A stretch of DNA of 64,000 nt from Cristatella mucedo (taxonomy: Eukaryota; Bryozoa; Phylactolaemata; Cristatellidae). The position numbers and the translations under genes were made by a program. The stretch spans positions 11,537,501 through 11,601,500 of the forward strand of contig WPIO01000007.1 of NCBI GenBank assembly GCA_009760855.2, written 5' to 3'. This document shows, piece after piece, positions 1-14,000 of this stretch (the stretch's first letter is position 1; every line of letters begins with the position of its first letter). A model generated the notes under the pieces. The model searched no databases, was not told where the DNA came from, and was given only the letters and a program-made list of their open reading frames with translations.

Positions 1-174
1 GTCGTGAGCACGGTCGGTCGGCCCGTGACTGCGGCCCGGACAAAGGGCCCCGAACCGCGCCGAGTGCCCGTGAAGCACTGACATCGAAGCAAGCCGACCG
101 CGCCGCTGACCTATGGCCGCAGCACAACTCGCCGCCACAGTGGCAGAGGCAGCAGCAGCAGAGGCAGTCTCAGC
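1..174 (-). CDS. Possible further znf236-like exon, cut by window edge
   Basis: After the acceptor-like CTCGGCAG (minus strand) a phase 0 frame, as exon 18 requires, stays open for 58 codons to the window edge. The peptide is Ala/Ser-rich then Arg-rich, without a finger or other recognisable motif. GC-rich DNA often stays open by chance, so this is only a candidate. Confidence 0.22.
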
Positions 175-1176
175 CTGCCGAGCAGGCAGTGATTTCGAAC
201 ACTGGACTCGAACAGCACTCAGCAGCGGTGGCAACTGCTGCAGCTGCTTGAGCAGCCAGGCGGGAGTGCGAGGCCACGAGCCGTTCCAGGCAGCTACATC
301 TGCTTCGGGACTCGGCCGGTGGGGCGCTCCGGAACCAGCAAAAGGTCATTACGGTTAGCCGGTGAAATGAAGGCAACAGCTTGCCTGACGGCGTCAGACT
401 GCAGGACAATAGGGCGGTGCAGCGAACGAACGCTGCAAAAAAGCAGGCCAAGCGCTTCTTCGCTAACAAGCTAGCTAGGCGCAGACCTGCCGCCTGCACA
501 GCTGCACTGCGGCCCGCCCAAGCAGGCAACAATGTGGAGAGGAAAATGACCGTGCGGAATGCGTGGTTTCACACAGCTCGAAGATCCTGCTTTGAAAAAA
601 GCAACGCTGGAAAATGCCACCATCCATCTGCATTGGCCGGGCCGCCCTTTGATTTAACTCGAGCTCTGATGATCGAGCGCAATTGCCTTCGACAACAGTT
701 TGCACTGCTTACATAAAGCTGCCTCAATTCAACATACAGCACAAGTATTGTAAAAAAAAATGGCCGCACAGTGAACGATTTAATTAATGCTCTGGCTCGG
801 CTTGCAATCGTGACATATTGGGAGCATCCGGCAGTCGAAGGCATTCAAGCAGCACTGACGTGCTTAGCTAGGAGCACGCAGTCAATGGCACCAGCCGGAG
901 TAACACCCAGAAGACATGGATCACAGCTCTTCAGCAAGAGGCGGATCAACAGAGGCTTTGCCGACGCCGCCGCACGGACGAATGGCACCGTCCTGCTCGG
1001 CGAAAGCATGCGCTGGCTGCAAGCACTGGACCAGGACAGTGCATGCACTCACTGCTGGTACCCACGCCGGCTGACTGTGGAGTGAGGCCCCGGAGTGCTC
1101 TGCTGCTGATGTGGTGGCTAGCTCAGCTGCACAGCCATTTATTTCCAATGGACACACGTTGTGGCAGCCAGTCAAA

Positions 1177-1293
1177 GACAGCAAATGATGATCAAAAGTA
1201 ACTTTCTCACTTGTGACAGCAAATGATGATCAAAATCACTTTCTCACTGGTCGAAGACAGCAAATGATGATCAAAAATAACTTTCTCACTTGC
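1177..1293. repeat. Three-copy tandem repeat, about 40-bp unit
   Basis: Copies begin at 1177, 1215 and 1256 with GACAGCAAATGATGATCAAA followed by ACTTTCTCACT; spacings are 38 and 41 bases. It lies just downstream (3') of znf236-like exon 18. Confidence 0.85.
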
Positions 1294-1374
1294 GATTATG
1301 CCAGCTTCAATTATACCCACTGCTAGGACCATGGCTACGGCACGACAGTCGTCGTCGAGCATGGCAATACGTAC

Positions 1375-1703
1375 CTGGCTTGCACTGCCGTCGACACTGC
1401 CTCTGTACACCATGCTGCCGCCGACAGTGATAGCAGTGCCAGGTGACACGGTGGCACCTGCCGCCGGCGGCCGTCCGATGCCAGCTTTCCGAAGACGCCG
1501 GTCGGCTGCAGCTGCAGTAGCAGTAGCAGAGGCCTTCAGGTGCGACTGTATGTGGCTTTTTCGATGACCGGACGTGCGGAAGCGCAATTCGCAGTGAGGA
1601 CATTTGAATGGCTTGGCCCCGGTGTGCAGACGCATGTGCACCTTCAGTGTCCCTTTGGTGGCAAACAGCGAGTCGCATATGTGGCACTTAAACATCTTCT
1701 CAC
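1375..1703 (-). CDS. znf236: znf236-like exon 18: fingers 21-22
   Basis: The acceptor TTTGCCAG|GTGAGAAG and a very strong donor, GCCAG|GTACGT, give 109 codons. Fingers are [19 protein letters not shown] and [19 protein letters not shown], followed by an Ala/Thr/Gly-rich tail. It ends in phase 0, so coding continues further left. Reading past the donor reaches a stop only inside the tandem repeat at 1.2 kb, which argues that the donor is used. Confidence 0.85.
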
Positions 1704-4493
1704 CTGGCAAACAGGGTGCAAACGAAATAGGCTGGAAAGCAAATGCTTCGCATACAGCATTCGATAGCTATACCACGCAGAAAAGTAAGCACGATTTAAA
1801 TGAATCTGATTGCTGCTAAGGTCTTGTTGGGGGCGCAGCAAACCCATGCTTTTCCTCTAATAAGAACCCGAGCACAGGTCGGGTGGCACGGCCGAGGACG
1901 GAGGAGACTGGATCGCCATCGTTTTACGAGTACTTGAACACAGAACTCCTTCCCCACCTTAATTTGAACACAACGACCCTTCCCTTACCCGTGAATAAAT
2001 AAATGTCTCGCCAGGTCAGCAGACCGGTAAGTATCTACAGGTCAAGCGATTGTTATCGATATGACGATCATCACGAAAGCATCGTCAGAAATGCGAGTAA
2101 AAACTGAATGCACAGCAGCAGCAGCAGCCCGGCGATGGGAGGTGGAGAGGTCAGCATACTTCCGGTGTGAGTCTTCATGTGAGAGTCGAGCGTCGACTTA
2201 ACGGTGAACGTTCGCGAGCACGCAGGGCACACGAACGGTTTCTCGCCGGTGTGGATGCGCTGGTGTCTCATCAGGTCGCTCGGCTTCTTGAAGCTCTTGG
2301 GGCAGCTGTGGCACTGGTGCGAGTGCTTGGGCAGCTTCTCGAGCTCGAGGAAGCGCTCCTTGGCGCCCCGCATCTCGCTCACGCGGTCCCTCTCCGCGGT
2401 CGACTCCAGCAGCACACGCTCCGACACAGCAGTGGGGTCGGCGACGGCGGCACCGCCCCGCGCCGAAGCCGAGGCGCCCGGGTGCAGTGTGGCCGAGCCC
2501 TCGCTGCCGGCGGCTGCGGCGGCCGCCGGCCGGCGCGGGCCGCCGGTGACGAGGCGGCCGCCCACCGCCAGCATGCCGTCGCCGACCGGCTGCCGAGCCG
2601 AAGGCAAACTGGCAAGTGCCGCCGACGTGGCGGCCAGCACGGCCGTCGCAGCCATGCTGGCCTCGCTGGGCATTGCCGACAAGGTGCCGTCCGCCGTCGA
2701 GGCAGCAGACAGCATGGCCATGGCGTCCGCGTCCTGCGAGCTGCCGTCCTGAGACGTAGCTGAGTAGCCTGACGACAGTGGGGCAAGTGAAGGGAATCAG
2801 CACGGCAGGCAGCAAGCGAAAACGAGCGAGGAGGCCTTGAGCCAGGCTGCCCGTTGGCAACAAGCAGGCGATCGACCAAGCGAGCGCTGCCCGTTGGCCG
2901 AGCTCTGGGGCTGCCGCTGTCCCACCGCCACCCATCCAGCAAGCTATGGCTGTGGGAAGCTTTTTGGAAGCTTTTTCCTTAAGCAAGTGGAAAAGGGTCG
3001 GTATACTCCTTCTTCGCGCACGACGCAGGCGATGCATTCGGAGAGGGCTCCAGCCGACGCTTTAAGCGGTGCTTGCGGCATATCGTCAACGGCAGGCAGA
3101 GAAATGGGTCAAAGCAGGAAAGCGGCTGCTCTTCAGTGAACCTTTTACACCGACAGCACTTTCGACCCCTGTGTCTCGCCTCCCTCATTCTCCATACGAT
3201 GGCTTTGTTTGAGCTCTGCAGGTCCTAGACTGTGGAGCTCGCTTCCACAACTCTCTTGCTGCCGACTTTGGTTCATCCTTTTCAGCGGTCCTGTGCTGCT
3301 ACTTCCATGGTACTCACTACCTCAAAACTGCTCTCCTGACTCTGCTATTCTTCTCACTTTCTCTTTTGTTTCGTGAGACAAAGTCTGCTGGCAACCGAAT
3401 GCATACTGAAAGCTGCTTAGGCTGTGAGTGTGCTATACAAAACTCTCCCGAGTAACACCCTCATAGTATTTATGGCTTTGTGGGGTTGCAGATGGAGATG
3501 CATTACATTACTTTACATTGATCACGAGCTGCGCCCTGCGGGATACTAATAGCAAAACGAGTGCAGTATCAAACTTCAGACTTGTTACACAAAACTTGAC
3601 AGTAGTGGCACAGGCCCGGGCGGCAGCGCTGCCACTACCAGAAATCAAGGAGAAGGAGGAGGCGAGAAGGAATGCAGGGGTGCAGGGTAGCGCACAAGAT
3701 CCCCCCACCTTGCATCTTCATCCGACTGCAGGACGACGAAAAATGCTCTCAGAGTGACGGAGAGCAAGGAGGACACTAACCCGCTGCGTGGGCAGCGAGC
3801 AGCACTTTGACAACGGCACGCAACCCACTGCCGACACGGCAGACCCAGCTGGCCATGGCTCGGCATGCCTGGTGGGAGAGCGCACGATGCCTGGGCGCTC
3901 AGCAAACCAGCATGCTCTAGACCAGGAGGGAACGCAGAGAGATGGCCGGTGCAGCCGCATCAGTCGACTTCCGAAAGCACCCGCTGCCGCTACTGCTGCA
4001 ACTACTGCGCTGTCGAGCGTCTGCCGACGAAAGCAACGATCATGCCTACTTACCCGTGTGCGTGCTCATGTGCTGCTTCAGGTCGCTTGCCCTCTTGAAC
4101 TTTTTCGTACATACGGAGCAGCGATGCAATCGGCGACCTCCGCCGGTGACCGCAGTGATGTCGCAGCTGGCAACTAAGCCGTCGTCGTCGTCGGCGGAGA
4201 GCAAAATCACGTTCTGGCCGCTGGCGGCTGACATGATGTGCGGCGTAGGCTCCCTGGCAGCAGCGATCGGACAAAAAGGCCTGCTCATCGCGCGTCCCAA
4301 CCAATGCAAGGGCATGAGGCGCCGACCTGGTACTGTGCAAAGGTCGAAGGCAGGTAAGATGATCGCTTTTAATGACCATGGTCATGGGCCCAAACCCTGT
4401 GGCATGTGTAAAGCACCTCTATAGGGATTAAGTTCTCTTAGGGCGCTACATAAAAGAATTATATACACATACATACATATATGTAATATATAC

Positions 4494-4559
<66 letters not shown>

Positions 4560-4627
4560 TTACATGTGTGTATGTTTGTATATGTGTGCGTGTATACATG
4601 ATACATGTGTGTGCGTCTACATATATA

Positions 4628-4671
<44 letters not shown>

Positions 4672-7600
4672 ATGTGTATATATATATATATATATATATC
4701 AAGGTCGTCCTTTGCAAAGACAAGGCTGGCAGGACATCATTCAAACAGGCAAGACAAGGCTCAAAAACGCCGAGCAGCAGCTGCAATATCTGCAGCATCA
4801 GCATAGTACTCAGGCTCGTGACTTCTAGAGGCTGATGGAGCGATGCCTGGGCCGGTAAATCCTGGCAAGGGAGCTGCTAGGGAGGCAGCACCTCTTGTGC
4901 TGCCTCCTTTCCTGCTTGGCCAGACTCAGCAGCAAGACCGACCAACACTAGGTCACTGCTGCTGCTCCCCCCCCCCCCTCCTCAAAAGAGCCTCCCTTCC
5001 AGTGCTTACAAGTCTTGACCGGTTCAGCCGGGGTCACCTTGTGCTCGATTGGCACTACTTGCCTCTTGCCACCGTAAGCAACCGGGAACAATGGAGGGTA
5101 TTAATTCGAAAAAGCCATTTGCCTTGAAAAGACATTAGGAACTCAGCTCTGATCAGCCCCCAGTCGAATGCAATCCTTCCCACCAGAGAGCAAATACTGC
5201 TGCCCTGCAGGCTACACCTAGGGAATTCAGCCGGTACTGTCGCCTGGGGGTGTGGGGACTCAACTGAGCTGCCACAGATTCAATTCTAGGAATGCCAACC
5301 ACAGGGTCAGCTCCGTGCCCTATGGGAACCAGCACTAGACAGCACCCAGTCGAATGCAACCTCTTCCAAGCTACTTATTCCAAGAACTTCAACCGCAGGG
5401 TCAGCTGCCTCGACCTAAAGGACTCGGTTCTAGACAGCTGCCCAGTCGAATGCAATCTTGCACACCAGAGTGCAGATAATACCACCCTCCGAGCACCGTG
5501 TCAGGAATTCTGTCGGCACTTGGGTGTGACTCACTCAGGTTGCTCCAGCTGTCACTTCAATTTTAGGAACGTCAACCGCAGGGCACCGCAGCTGCCTGGC
5601 CCAGTGCAGCTGCAGCCTGACAACTCCTCGGGCTTTTGACTGAATTGCTTCCAGGGTCGTATGATCCCATCATCGCTCCAGCTCCACGCTTAACAGCAAA
5701 ATTCGCCCCGAGCCTGCCCCGAGGCTATCTATCTTCTACTCTCTGCCTTCTTCAAAGGAGCAGGCCTACCCGGTGCCATCGACCATCTAACCGTTTCCTG
5801 TGTGTATGCCACTCTCAGCCTGCCTAAATATGGCCACTGTCTTACAGCTCGAATGAGGGGCATCACATTGTTTCGTCGCAGCTGCCATCCTCGAGGGCAG
5901 CTACTACAGCCGCCTTCCACAATCCTACTGCTTGCTTCTCTTTTCTATCAACGATTTCGGGGTTAGACGCGACACAGCCCCAGCTTGGCACTAACCTGGG
6001 TCTGACACAAGTCTGGGCCAAAGGGGGTAGTGGAACGGCCACGGTTCTGGCAGCGGCAGATAAAACAAGCAAACACGAAGTCAGTAGAACACCGGTGGCT
6101 TGCAGCACATAGTTGGCCCAACATTACAAAATTGCACACTCCTGCATTTACTAGCTGATTCTCGAGAACAAAGGCGCCGTTACACTTCCACCTGCCAAAG
6201 GAGCCTCACAATTCAATTTAGACTGAGGCGAAAAAACCATAAATCCTGCCGTATGGCTGCAGCTACTGTCAGGGCTGTCCATTCGTTCGGGTAAGATGAG
6301 AGTTTCTGCAATGCCAGGCATACTAAAGTTATTCGCACCATGCGAAAATATTTACTGCCAACCGAAAAACAATACAGAAGCTATTTGCACATAGGCAGCA
6401 TTTAGCATGATGACGTCCTTCCATCACTGCTGTTTATGACCTCTCTGGCCAGGCGTGGAGGCCAACAGCCACTACCCCACCTCTTCTGACGTAGCACAGA
6501 GTGCAGAGCCTTGACTAAAACGTGCATCAGCAACCAGTCGATATCGCTGCTGCATGCTCTTTCAGGCGACTGGCTGAGCCACTGCATGAGCACCAAACAA
6601 GGATTTGTCAGAAAGTACTTTACTCGAGTTACTATTGGTCAAGCAAGTCGGCTTTCCCAGCTCAAATACTCTGCTAAGGGATTGTTGCATTTTGCGTTAA
6701 GATAACGACCCTAAGCACGCTCCCATGCCAGTGAGGTCCCTGTTTATGGGATACTATCAGCTCTTCATATAGGAAATCAGGCCATGAGGCAGCAGGCGAT
6801 AAAGGCTATCTCGACAAGGTTTAGATTCACCTGAATTCTTACTGTTTATCGAGCACACTACCACTAACCATTCGATCGTGCTTTCTTTGCAGAAAATGTA
6901 AAGTACCCAGAAAGAGAGTTCTTTGAGGATGCTATATCAAATATATTATTATTATCTCGGAAAGCCATTTCCTACCACCCAAACGAACACAGTTTTCCCC
7001 AAGACCACTCTGTGGATCAAGCTAGTAGGCGGCTACATGAAAACGAATCGGTAGACAGGACGACCAAACTCCTGCACGAGGGCAGGCAGAAGCCAGATAG
7101 AAGCACGACCGTGTACGTGCAGCTTAGCTTGGAATTCTCTACGTGCCAGAACGAGTCTGCAGAGTCTTTTCTGCAGGCTGCAACTCCACGAAAGCCCTCG
7201 ACCGTATCGACTGCACCCAGCCAGAGCCACGGTTCGAACAAAGCCACGAAGCACCATTAAGTTACCACGAGGCGAGTGGCTGGATACGATGGCTGCCTGC
7301 AGAGCCGGTATAAGGAGGTTGCAGGCTTTGAAGAGCGAGGCCCCAGGGCGCCAAAGCCAGCCACGGGGGGGGGGGGGGGAGGGCAGCAATGGGCAGCTGA
7401 AGAAAATCAGCGGAGCAGAAGGGAAGATGCCCTGCCGGAGCTCGCGCACACCTCGTTTGCAATATATTCGAGATGTTGGTGCTCCGGAGCACAGCACTGC
7501 TGGTGGCAGGACCACTAACTGACGATCTGTGGTGCGCACCATAGCCACTAATGGCAGCCAGGTCGAGTCCGAAATGCGACTGATCAAAGTTAAGCTGGTT

Positions 7601-8000
7601 GAGATTCTGCTGGTTGCTGCCGATGTAGTTCTGGCTGAGATTCGGTTGCACATGCACGCCGGCTGCACTGCTACCGACGACGTGGTGCTCCAGGACGAAT
7701 GCACCGTGACTTCCACTGCTTCCGAATCCGGCTTGCTCTAGGATCTGCACGGACGGAGCATGCAAGACGTGCAAGACATGCACACAAAAAAGTGTCTATC
7801 GTCGCACTGATGACAAGAATCTGGTGGAGCAACCAGTCGCGTGGATCCTTACAATGGCTACGACACTCTTCTTGTGGGCTAGTGAAGAAATGTCGAGTCC
7901 TGCCCAAGCAGCCCAAGCTGCCGAGGACAAGCGCCACCAAGCACGCAGTGCGCCGTTATCAGAGGCGAGCGAAGGTAGTTCACACGCACGCACGCACACG

Positions 8001-8048
<48 letters not shown>

Positions 8049-11000
8049 GGCTAACGCTAGCTGCACTGTTCGCTTGCCGTGAGCAACGACCTGCCGGCTT
8101 TTCTTCAAGTTTCACTTTCCGGTTTGTGCTTTTTCTGCAATTCCTGCCACCAGCCACAGAACAATGCCTGATCTGCAACTACCACCGATCCACCATGCAT
8201 GGGCAGCTAGAATCGGTCGGTGAATGGTCAACTGCTCTTTGGCTAGTGCCGCTCCCGCCCCGTGAAATTCCGAACCACTCTCTGCCGATGCTTTCCATCT
8301 CCGAGTGCTGAGTTAGTGCTTGCTCAGCGCTTGCTCGAACTCGCTTTCCAATCCTAGGTGGCCTCCCGCCCGCTCGCACAGCTCCCGGGCGGCTCCCGCG
8401 AGCCGGCAGGTGCAGAGGCCCGCTCTGCACCGACGCCAAGGAGTGATCGATGCTCAGTGAGAAATGTTACAGCACCGGAGCACGCAATGTGCTCGCTGAA
8501 GTGACGTCGTATGCTACGTCGAGAGCACGTGCATTCACAAACAGCGCATGTAGCAGCTACTGTGCTTCATAAGCGACTGCCAGAGCTTGGACTGCCAGCT
8601 GAGGATGCGACGAGGCGAACAAACAAGCCAGCCACTAGGAAGTGAGTAGGAGCGAGCTATAGATGCAATGAATAATTATTAATGTCTAATAAATTGCAAA
8701 TGTGTCACTGACCGAGAAACAAAAATCCTACCTGGTCGCTGATCAATGGCTGACCATTGAGCTGTGTGAAAGCAGCTGATTGGTGGCCATGATCGCCGCG
8801 GCGTGTGTCCTCAACCTCCGAGAGGATGAACGACGTCATGCTACGCTGCGACCTCACCACCCGCTGCTGCTGCTGCTGCTGCCGCTGTTGCCGCTGTTGC
8901 TGAGAGTGGTCCGGCAGCTTGAGTGGCTGCTGTGACTGCAGCTGCTGCTGCTGCTGCGACTCCTGGTGGAGGTGGTGGTGGTGGTGGTGGTGGTGGTGGG
9001 ACGTCGGCTCCTGCGGCAGTGCCTCCATACTAGACATGTCCATATGAGATTCCCTTGCAGGACTCGCACTGCCGCCAAGCTCCGGAGGCTGCATGCTCAT
9101 GGTGCTGGCCAGCTCCGTCCTGAGAATGTGAAACGATGCATCGACTGAAGCATCGACTCAAGGGCCAGTGTCTACCAAATAACCGCAGCAGCCGGCATAG
9201 ACAAGCCACCCCATCCAACCACCCCGACATGCCGCACAACGATCGGCGATGGTCGTGCGCAGGCAGGCCAGTCGGCTCATTCGCACCTGTGAGTCTTCAT
9301 ATGCTTCTTGCAATTCACAGCGGTCTTAAACGTCTTCTGACAGTACGGACACATGAACGGGCGCATTTCACTGTGTGTGGACATGTGCCGTTTCAGGCTG
9401 CCATTGGTCGTGAACATGCTGTCGCACATACTGCAGCGATAATTCTTGAGACCGGTGTGAGTGCGCAGATGAGCCTTGAGGACGCCGCTCGACACGAACG
9501 AGCGCATGCACTGCACGCACTTGTACGGCTTCTCACCTGCAGCGGTTAGGCGCCGGCCGCGCGGAGCTAGCAAGCGTGCGCAGCTAGCAATGCTCAAGCA
9601 GTGCACGAGGCCAAGCACGCCCGCCTTGAACTAACAGGCAAACGAGCACGCACGCACGAACACAGGGGCAGTCACGAGCCCGAGCTCAAGCAGCTGACGG
9701 CGAGAGCAACCGCCAGCACTTCGGCGCTTACTCGTCACGCAACTACCACTGCCGCCACCCTCTGCCAAATCCTTCCGAACGTGGACAGGGGCGTGGCGGC
9801 GTCTCACCGGTGTGACCGCGCATGTGCTGCTTCATATGACTAGACTTCTTGAAGCCCCTCGAGCAGAACGAGCACTTGTATGGCCGCTCGCCGAAGCCTT
9901 CGCCAAAGCCCTCGCCGCTTCCACCGCCGCCGCCGTACGGCTGATTGAAGAGCTGCGCGCCACGCGGCAGAGGCTGGACAAGCCCTGCAGCGGGACGGTC
10001 GGTCGCCACACGCAATGAGCAACAGATGGCGGCAGGCATCGGAGCACAAGAAGGTCGTGCAAGTTCACACGGAGAGTGCATTGCTGGAGAGCCGGTGCTT
10101 CTTTACATGCAATGCCAGCCAGCCGCCTAAAGCCAGCGGTCACGAGCCAAGCTTGTGTGCCTGCCGTTTAAGCTGCAGGGCTGGCAAGCCCGGGCGTGGT
10201 GGTGAGATTTGAAAAAAAAATCATCCGAGGAACCTCTGAAATATGGAGTACCTCTTGGATCTGTGCTTGGTCCCATTCTTTTCACGGTCTTTACTTTCCC
10301 TCTTGCCAATGTGATTGCCAAGCACAATCTAGGCTTTCACCTCTATGCGGATGACACTCAATTGCACCTTTGCTTAGATCCCTCCCCAGCTCTCCAGCAC
10401 GTCGAACTCTCTCAACTCCCTTGCTGCATGTATTGATAACAACCGCATATGGATGGAAGCAAACTTTCTTAAATTAAATGATGATAAAACCAACTCACTT
10501 GTAATGGGCAAAACAAGTGTGATTCAGAATCGGCTCTGCCAGCATATATTTCCTGTTGAATCTGCACAAAATCTAGGTGTCGTGTTCCAAAGTGACCTTT
10601 CATTAGACGACCACATCAGCTACACAGTCAAGTCCGCCTACTTTCAACTGCGAAACATTGCTTAAATCCGAGCTTGTTTAGACAGGGATACCACACCTAA
10701 ATCGATCCATGCATTTACGACATCCTGTCTTGCCTTCCGTAACTCACTGCTTGCTGGTCTACAGGCAAGTGCACTCAGACGCTTGCAACTGGTGCAAAAC
10801 TCTGCAGCTAGGCTTGACTGTCGAGAGCGATGCAGTTGCCACATCACATCACTTTTCGCCGACCTGCACTGGCTCCCAGTCCCGAAAAGCTGCCGACGAA
10901 ACAGCCAGTGGACTGCGGTACACGAGGCAAAGAGAGAAGAGACAGCAGCACGAAGCCTGTGTCGGCCCATCGACTACCTGCCCACGCTGCATGCCCCCCC

Positions 11001-14000
11001 AATGCCACACACAATGCCACGGTCGAGCTACAGAAAGGCGAGCATCAGCCTCTGGCGATAGCTGCAGCAGCCCTGCTGGCGGTGCGCTGATCGTGCTCAC
11101 CACCCTCCGTGATGAGGATGGGCTCCGGCAGCTGAACACCGGGCACCGACTCGCCGGTGCCCGGCGCGTCGTGCCTGGCTGGCCGCACTCGACGAAGCAG
11201 CCGGTCCGCGCCATGCCCCGATCCGGCGGTGCTGTCACGTGCGTGTGAGGACATGTGACTCTTCAGGTGGCCTGACGTTCGGAACTTTCGGTCGCACTTC
11301 GAACACGTGAAGGGCTTGGCACCTGTTTGACAAGCATGCAAGGAAAGAGTGTGAGTGAGTGGCTACACACTAATAATATCCCCCCCCCCCCCCCCCGTCC
11401 GACCGGCTCAGAGGCCCACCAGCCCATTCGGATGGGCACCTGCCACGAAGCGGCAAGCACCCGCCGCACCTGTGTGCAGGCGCAGGTGTATCTTGAGGCT
11501 CCCATGCGTGGAGAAGAGCTTCTCGCAGATGCTGCACTTATAGCTCTTGACTCCCGTGTGTGTGCGCACGTGAGCCGTCAGCGTGCTCTTGACGGTGAAC
11601 GACCGGAAGCACTGAGTGCACTTGAACGGCTTCTCGTGCGTGTGGATGCGCACGTGTCGGACCAGGTCGCTAGGCTTCTTGAACTCCTTGACGCAGTAGG
11701 CGCACTGGTGCCAGCGCACTCCATTCACCTGGCGACGCCAAAAGCAACGATTCGCTGTAATGCCTCTGCTCTGCACTTCTCTCCGCTTCCGGCAGGCGAG
11801 GAAAACCGGTAAAATGGAGCAAGCCACACGGCTTGTGATTGAGCAGATGACAAGAGATGCACAGGCAGACAGACGGATGGACAGACAGACAGACAGACAG
11901 AGAGCTTTCACGGTTAAGGCCGTGGGGTGATGTCTAGATGTCTCGGGACGATGCGGACAAGGCTCTGGTGGAAAAAAGCACTACCTTGTGCACGATGTGG
12001 CGCCGCCTGATTACGACGCCCGAGTCGTGCAATGTCGCTATCGACAAATGATGCTGCTGGGCCGCTGCTGGGCTGCTTGTCCGGACGACTGCCGCGGGAG
12101 CTGAGGCAGCTGCGGCAGAGGCGGAAGCTTCGATGGCAGCAGCAGCAGCAGCAGCGGCGGCAGAGGCGGTAGGCTGCAGAATGCCACTACCACCGGCTGC
12201 TGTCGACTTTTCTTTAAACGGCTGACTAGAGATCCTGTGGCTGGCCGAAGCCAGGGCAGCAGTGCCAGTGTCGGTCACGGGATTGAGTCCGCTGTTCTCC
12301 AGCGCCTGCTGCAGAATGTCGGCACTCAGCCCTCCCTCGGCTGTCAGCTGCAAGCAAAGCAGTGGAGAGATGCATGGCTAGACCACCAAAAGGTGACCCA
12401 CAGCAGGCACCGAGCAGAACGTTCCATTCCCACTAGTCGCCGGTGCAGCAGCAACGGTTGTACGAAGTTGCACCGGAAGTTCGAGGCTCCGGTAGACACA
12501 GGTCAAAATGAAGATCTACAGCTCAGTTTGAATGTTCATAGGCGCATAGTTTGGCAGGGACGTGAAGCTTGTGAGCTTGCCTGTACATGCAAACACGAGC
12601 AAACGGCATGCACACGAGCAAGCAAGCCAGCAACGTGAACGTGCATGCAAATTTACGAGAATGAATACTCAGGCACACCCACCAAGTTGCTGACAGTGAT
12701 AGTATCGACACCGAAAAGAGTGAGCCCCGGAAATGTGTGTGTGTGCGCATGCGTGCGTGTGTGTGCTCGCACGTGTGTGTGCGCGCTTGTGCATGCATTT
12801 GCTTGGAAGTCAAATACCTGAGTATGTAGTGTTTCCATCTGAAACTCCACAAACCCACGAGGAATAAGTGGACTAGAGAGTTTCTATAGCACACTGAAAG
12901 CCCGAGTGCAGATAATTTAGCCAACCAACTTCATCACAGGCAACAAAAAGAAACTGTGAGAAGCATTCATACGTCATGAGAGCAGTCAAGGAAGCGAGTG
13001 GCATGGATCTGACAGCTCAGGGCAGCTGGAAAGGTTGCACCGAAGTCGGCAGCAGGAGCATGGATGCGGTAGTTTAAGAATCACAGGAGTGTGTCCCACA
13101 GTCAAAAGAATCACAGGAGCGTGTCCCACAGTCAAAAGAATCACAGGAGTGTGTCTCACAGTCAAAAGAATCACAGGAGTGTGTCCCACAGTCAAAAGAA
13201 TCACAGGAGTGTGTCCCACAGTCAAAGACAGAAGAGCAAAAGCTTCTGCAGCCAACCTCCAATCGCAGGAATGGAACAGCTAATTTATTCTCTATAGAGA
13301 AACTTGGGGCACGATGATGTTGAAAATGGTGCAGTACTTAAGCTAGTCATGGAGTCAAACCATGCCAGACCTTGTGGATCAGAATGCAAATTTTGCTCTG
13401 CATGGTGGTAAACAGTCCCTAATCTTAAACCATAAATCGAATGTAATGGTTAGCTCATTCTTGCCTCCTGAAACCAAGCGCTATTACTGTTTCATGCCCG
13501 TTTCAGAATTCTCCTCTAAAATCGAAGCTCTAGCAAACATCGCATATGGAGGCTACATAAAGCTAAAATATGTTTAAAGGTTATCTATATGTTGCTTGAC
13601 CACAGCTCTTAAGATATAGTGTGCATATGGACATCTACGCTCTTAATGCTTGGTGCTGGGTTGCGTTACGTTACGATTCGCACGCAGTTAGTAACCTGTC
13701 TATTAGGTGTGACCGTTGGAACCTGTTATCGTTTCCTTATTGTCATTCAGATGACTTCCTAGATGTGATTGCTGTTGCTAGGGTCCATGAATTCTGCACT
13801 AACAAAAGAAATGTGCTACATAGCTGGCAGGGGTAGCACGACCAGAGGCCCTGATGGCTTGGTATTCCGACGATTGCTTTGTACCACTCTGTGCAATCTT
13901 CCTAAAGCGTTGGTGCGAATCTCTCTAACTTAGTAGTCATCAGGCCTGCTATACGTCATCTGCCCATAGCCCGTGTATCTCTAGAAAGGAAGCATTCAAT

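Larger units (their letters stand above)
4861..7451. other. Intron between znf236-like exons 15 and 16, rest
   Basis: Apart from the tandem repeat at 5.2-5.6 kb, the LINE-A tail at 6.85 kb and a run of G at 7365-7379, I see no supported feature here. Confidence 0.4.

Noticed and set aside
4382-4804. 140-codon frame of Tyr-Ile repeats
   Set aside because: It is a translation of the TA microsatellite.
7452-7470. Alternative exon 15 donor upstream (TATG|GTGCGC)
   Set aside because: It would be phase 1, but exon 16 requires phase 2; the ACGAG|GTGTGC donor fits.
13078-13227. Regular 30-bp repeats that could suggest a CRISPR array
   Set aside because: Units are contiguous with no spacers, and the DNA is from an animal genome; it is a minisatellite.
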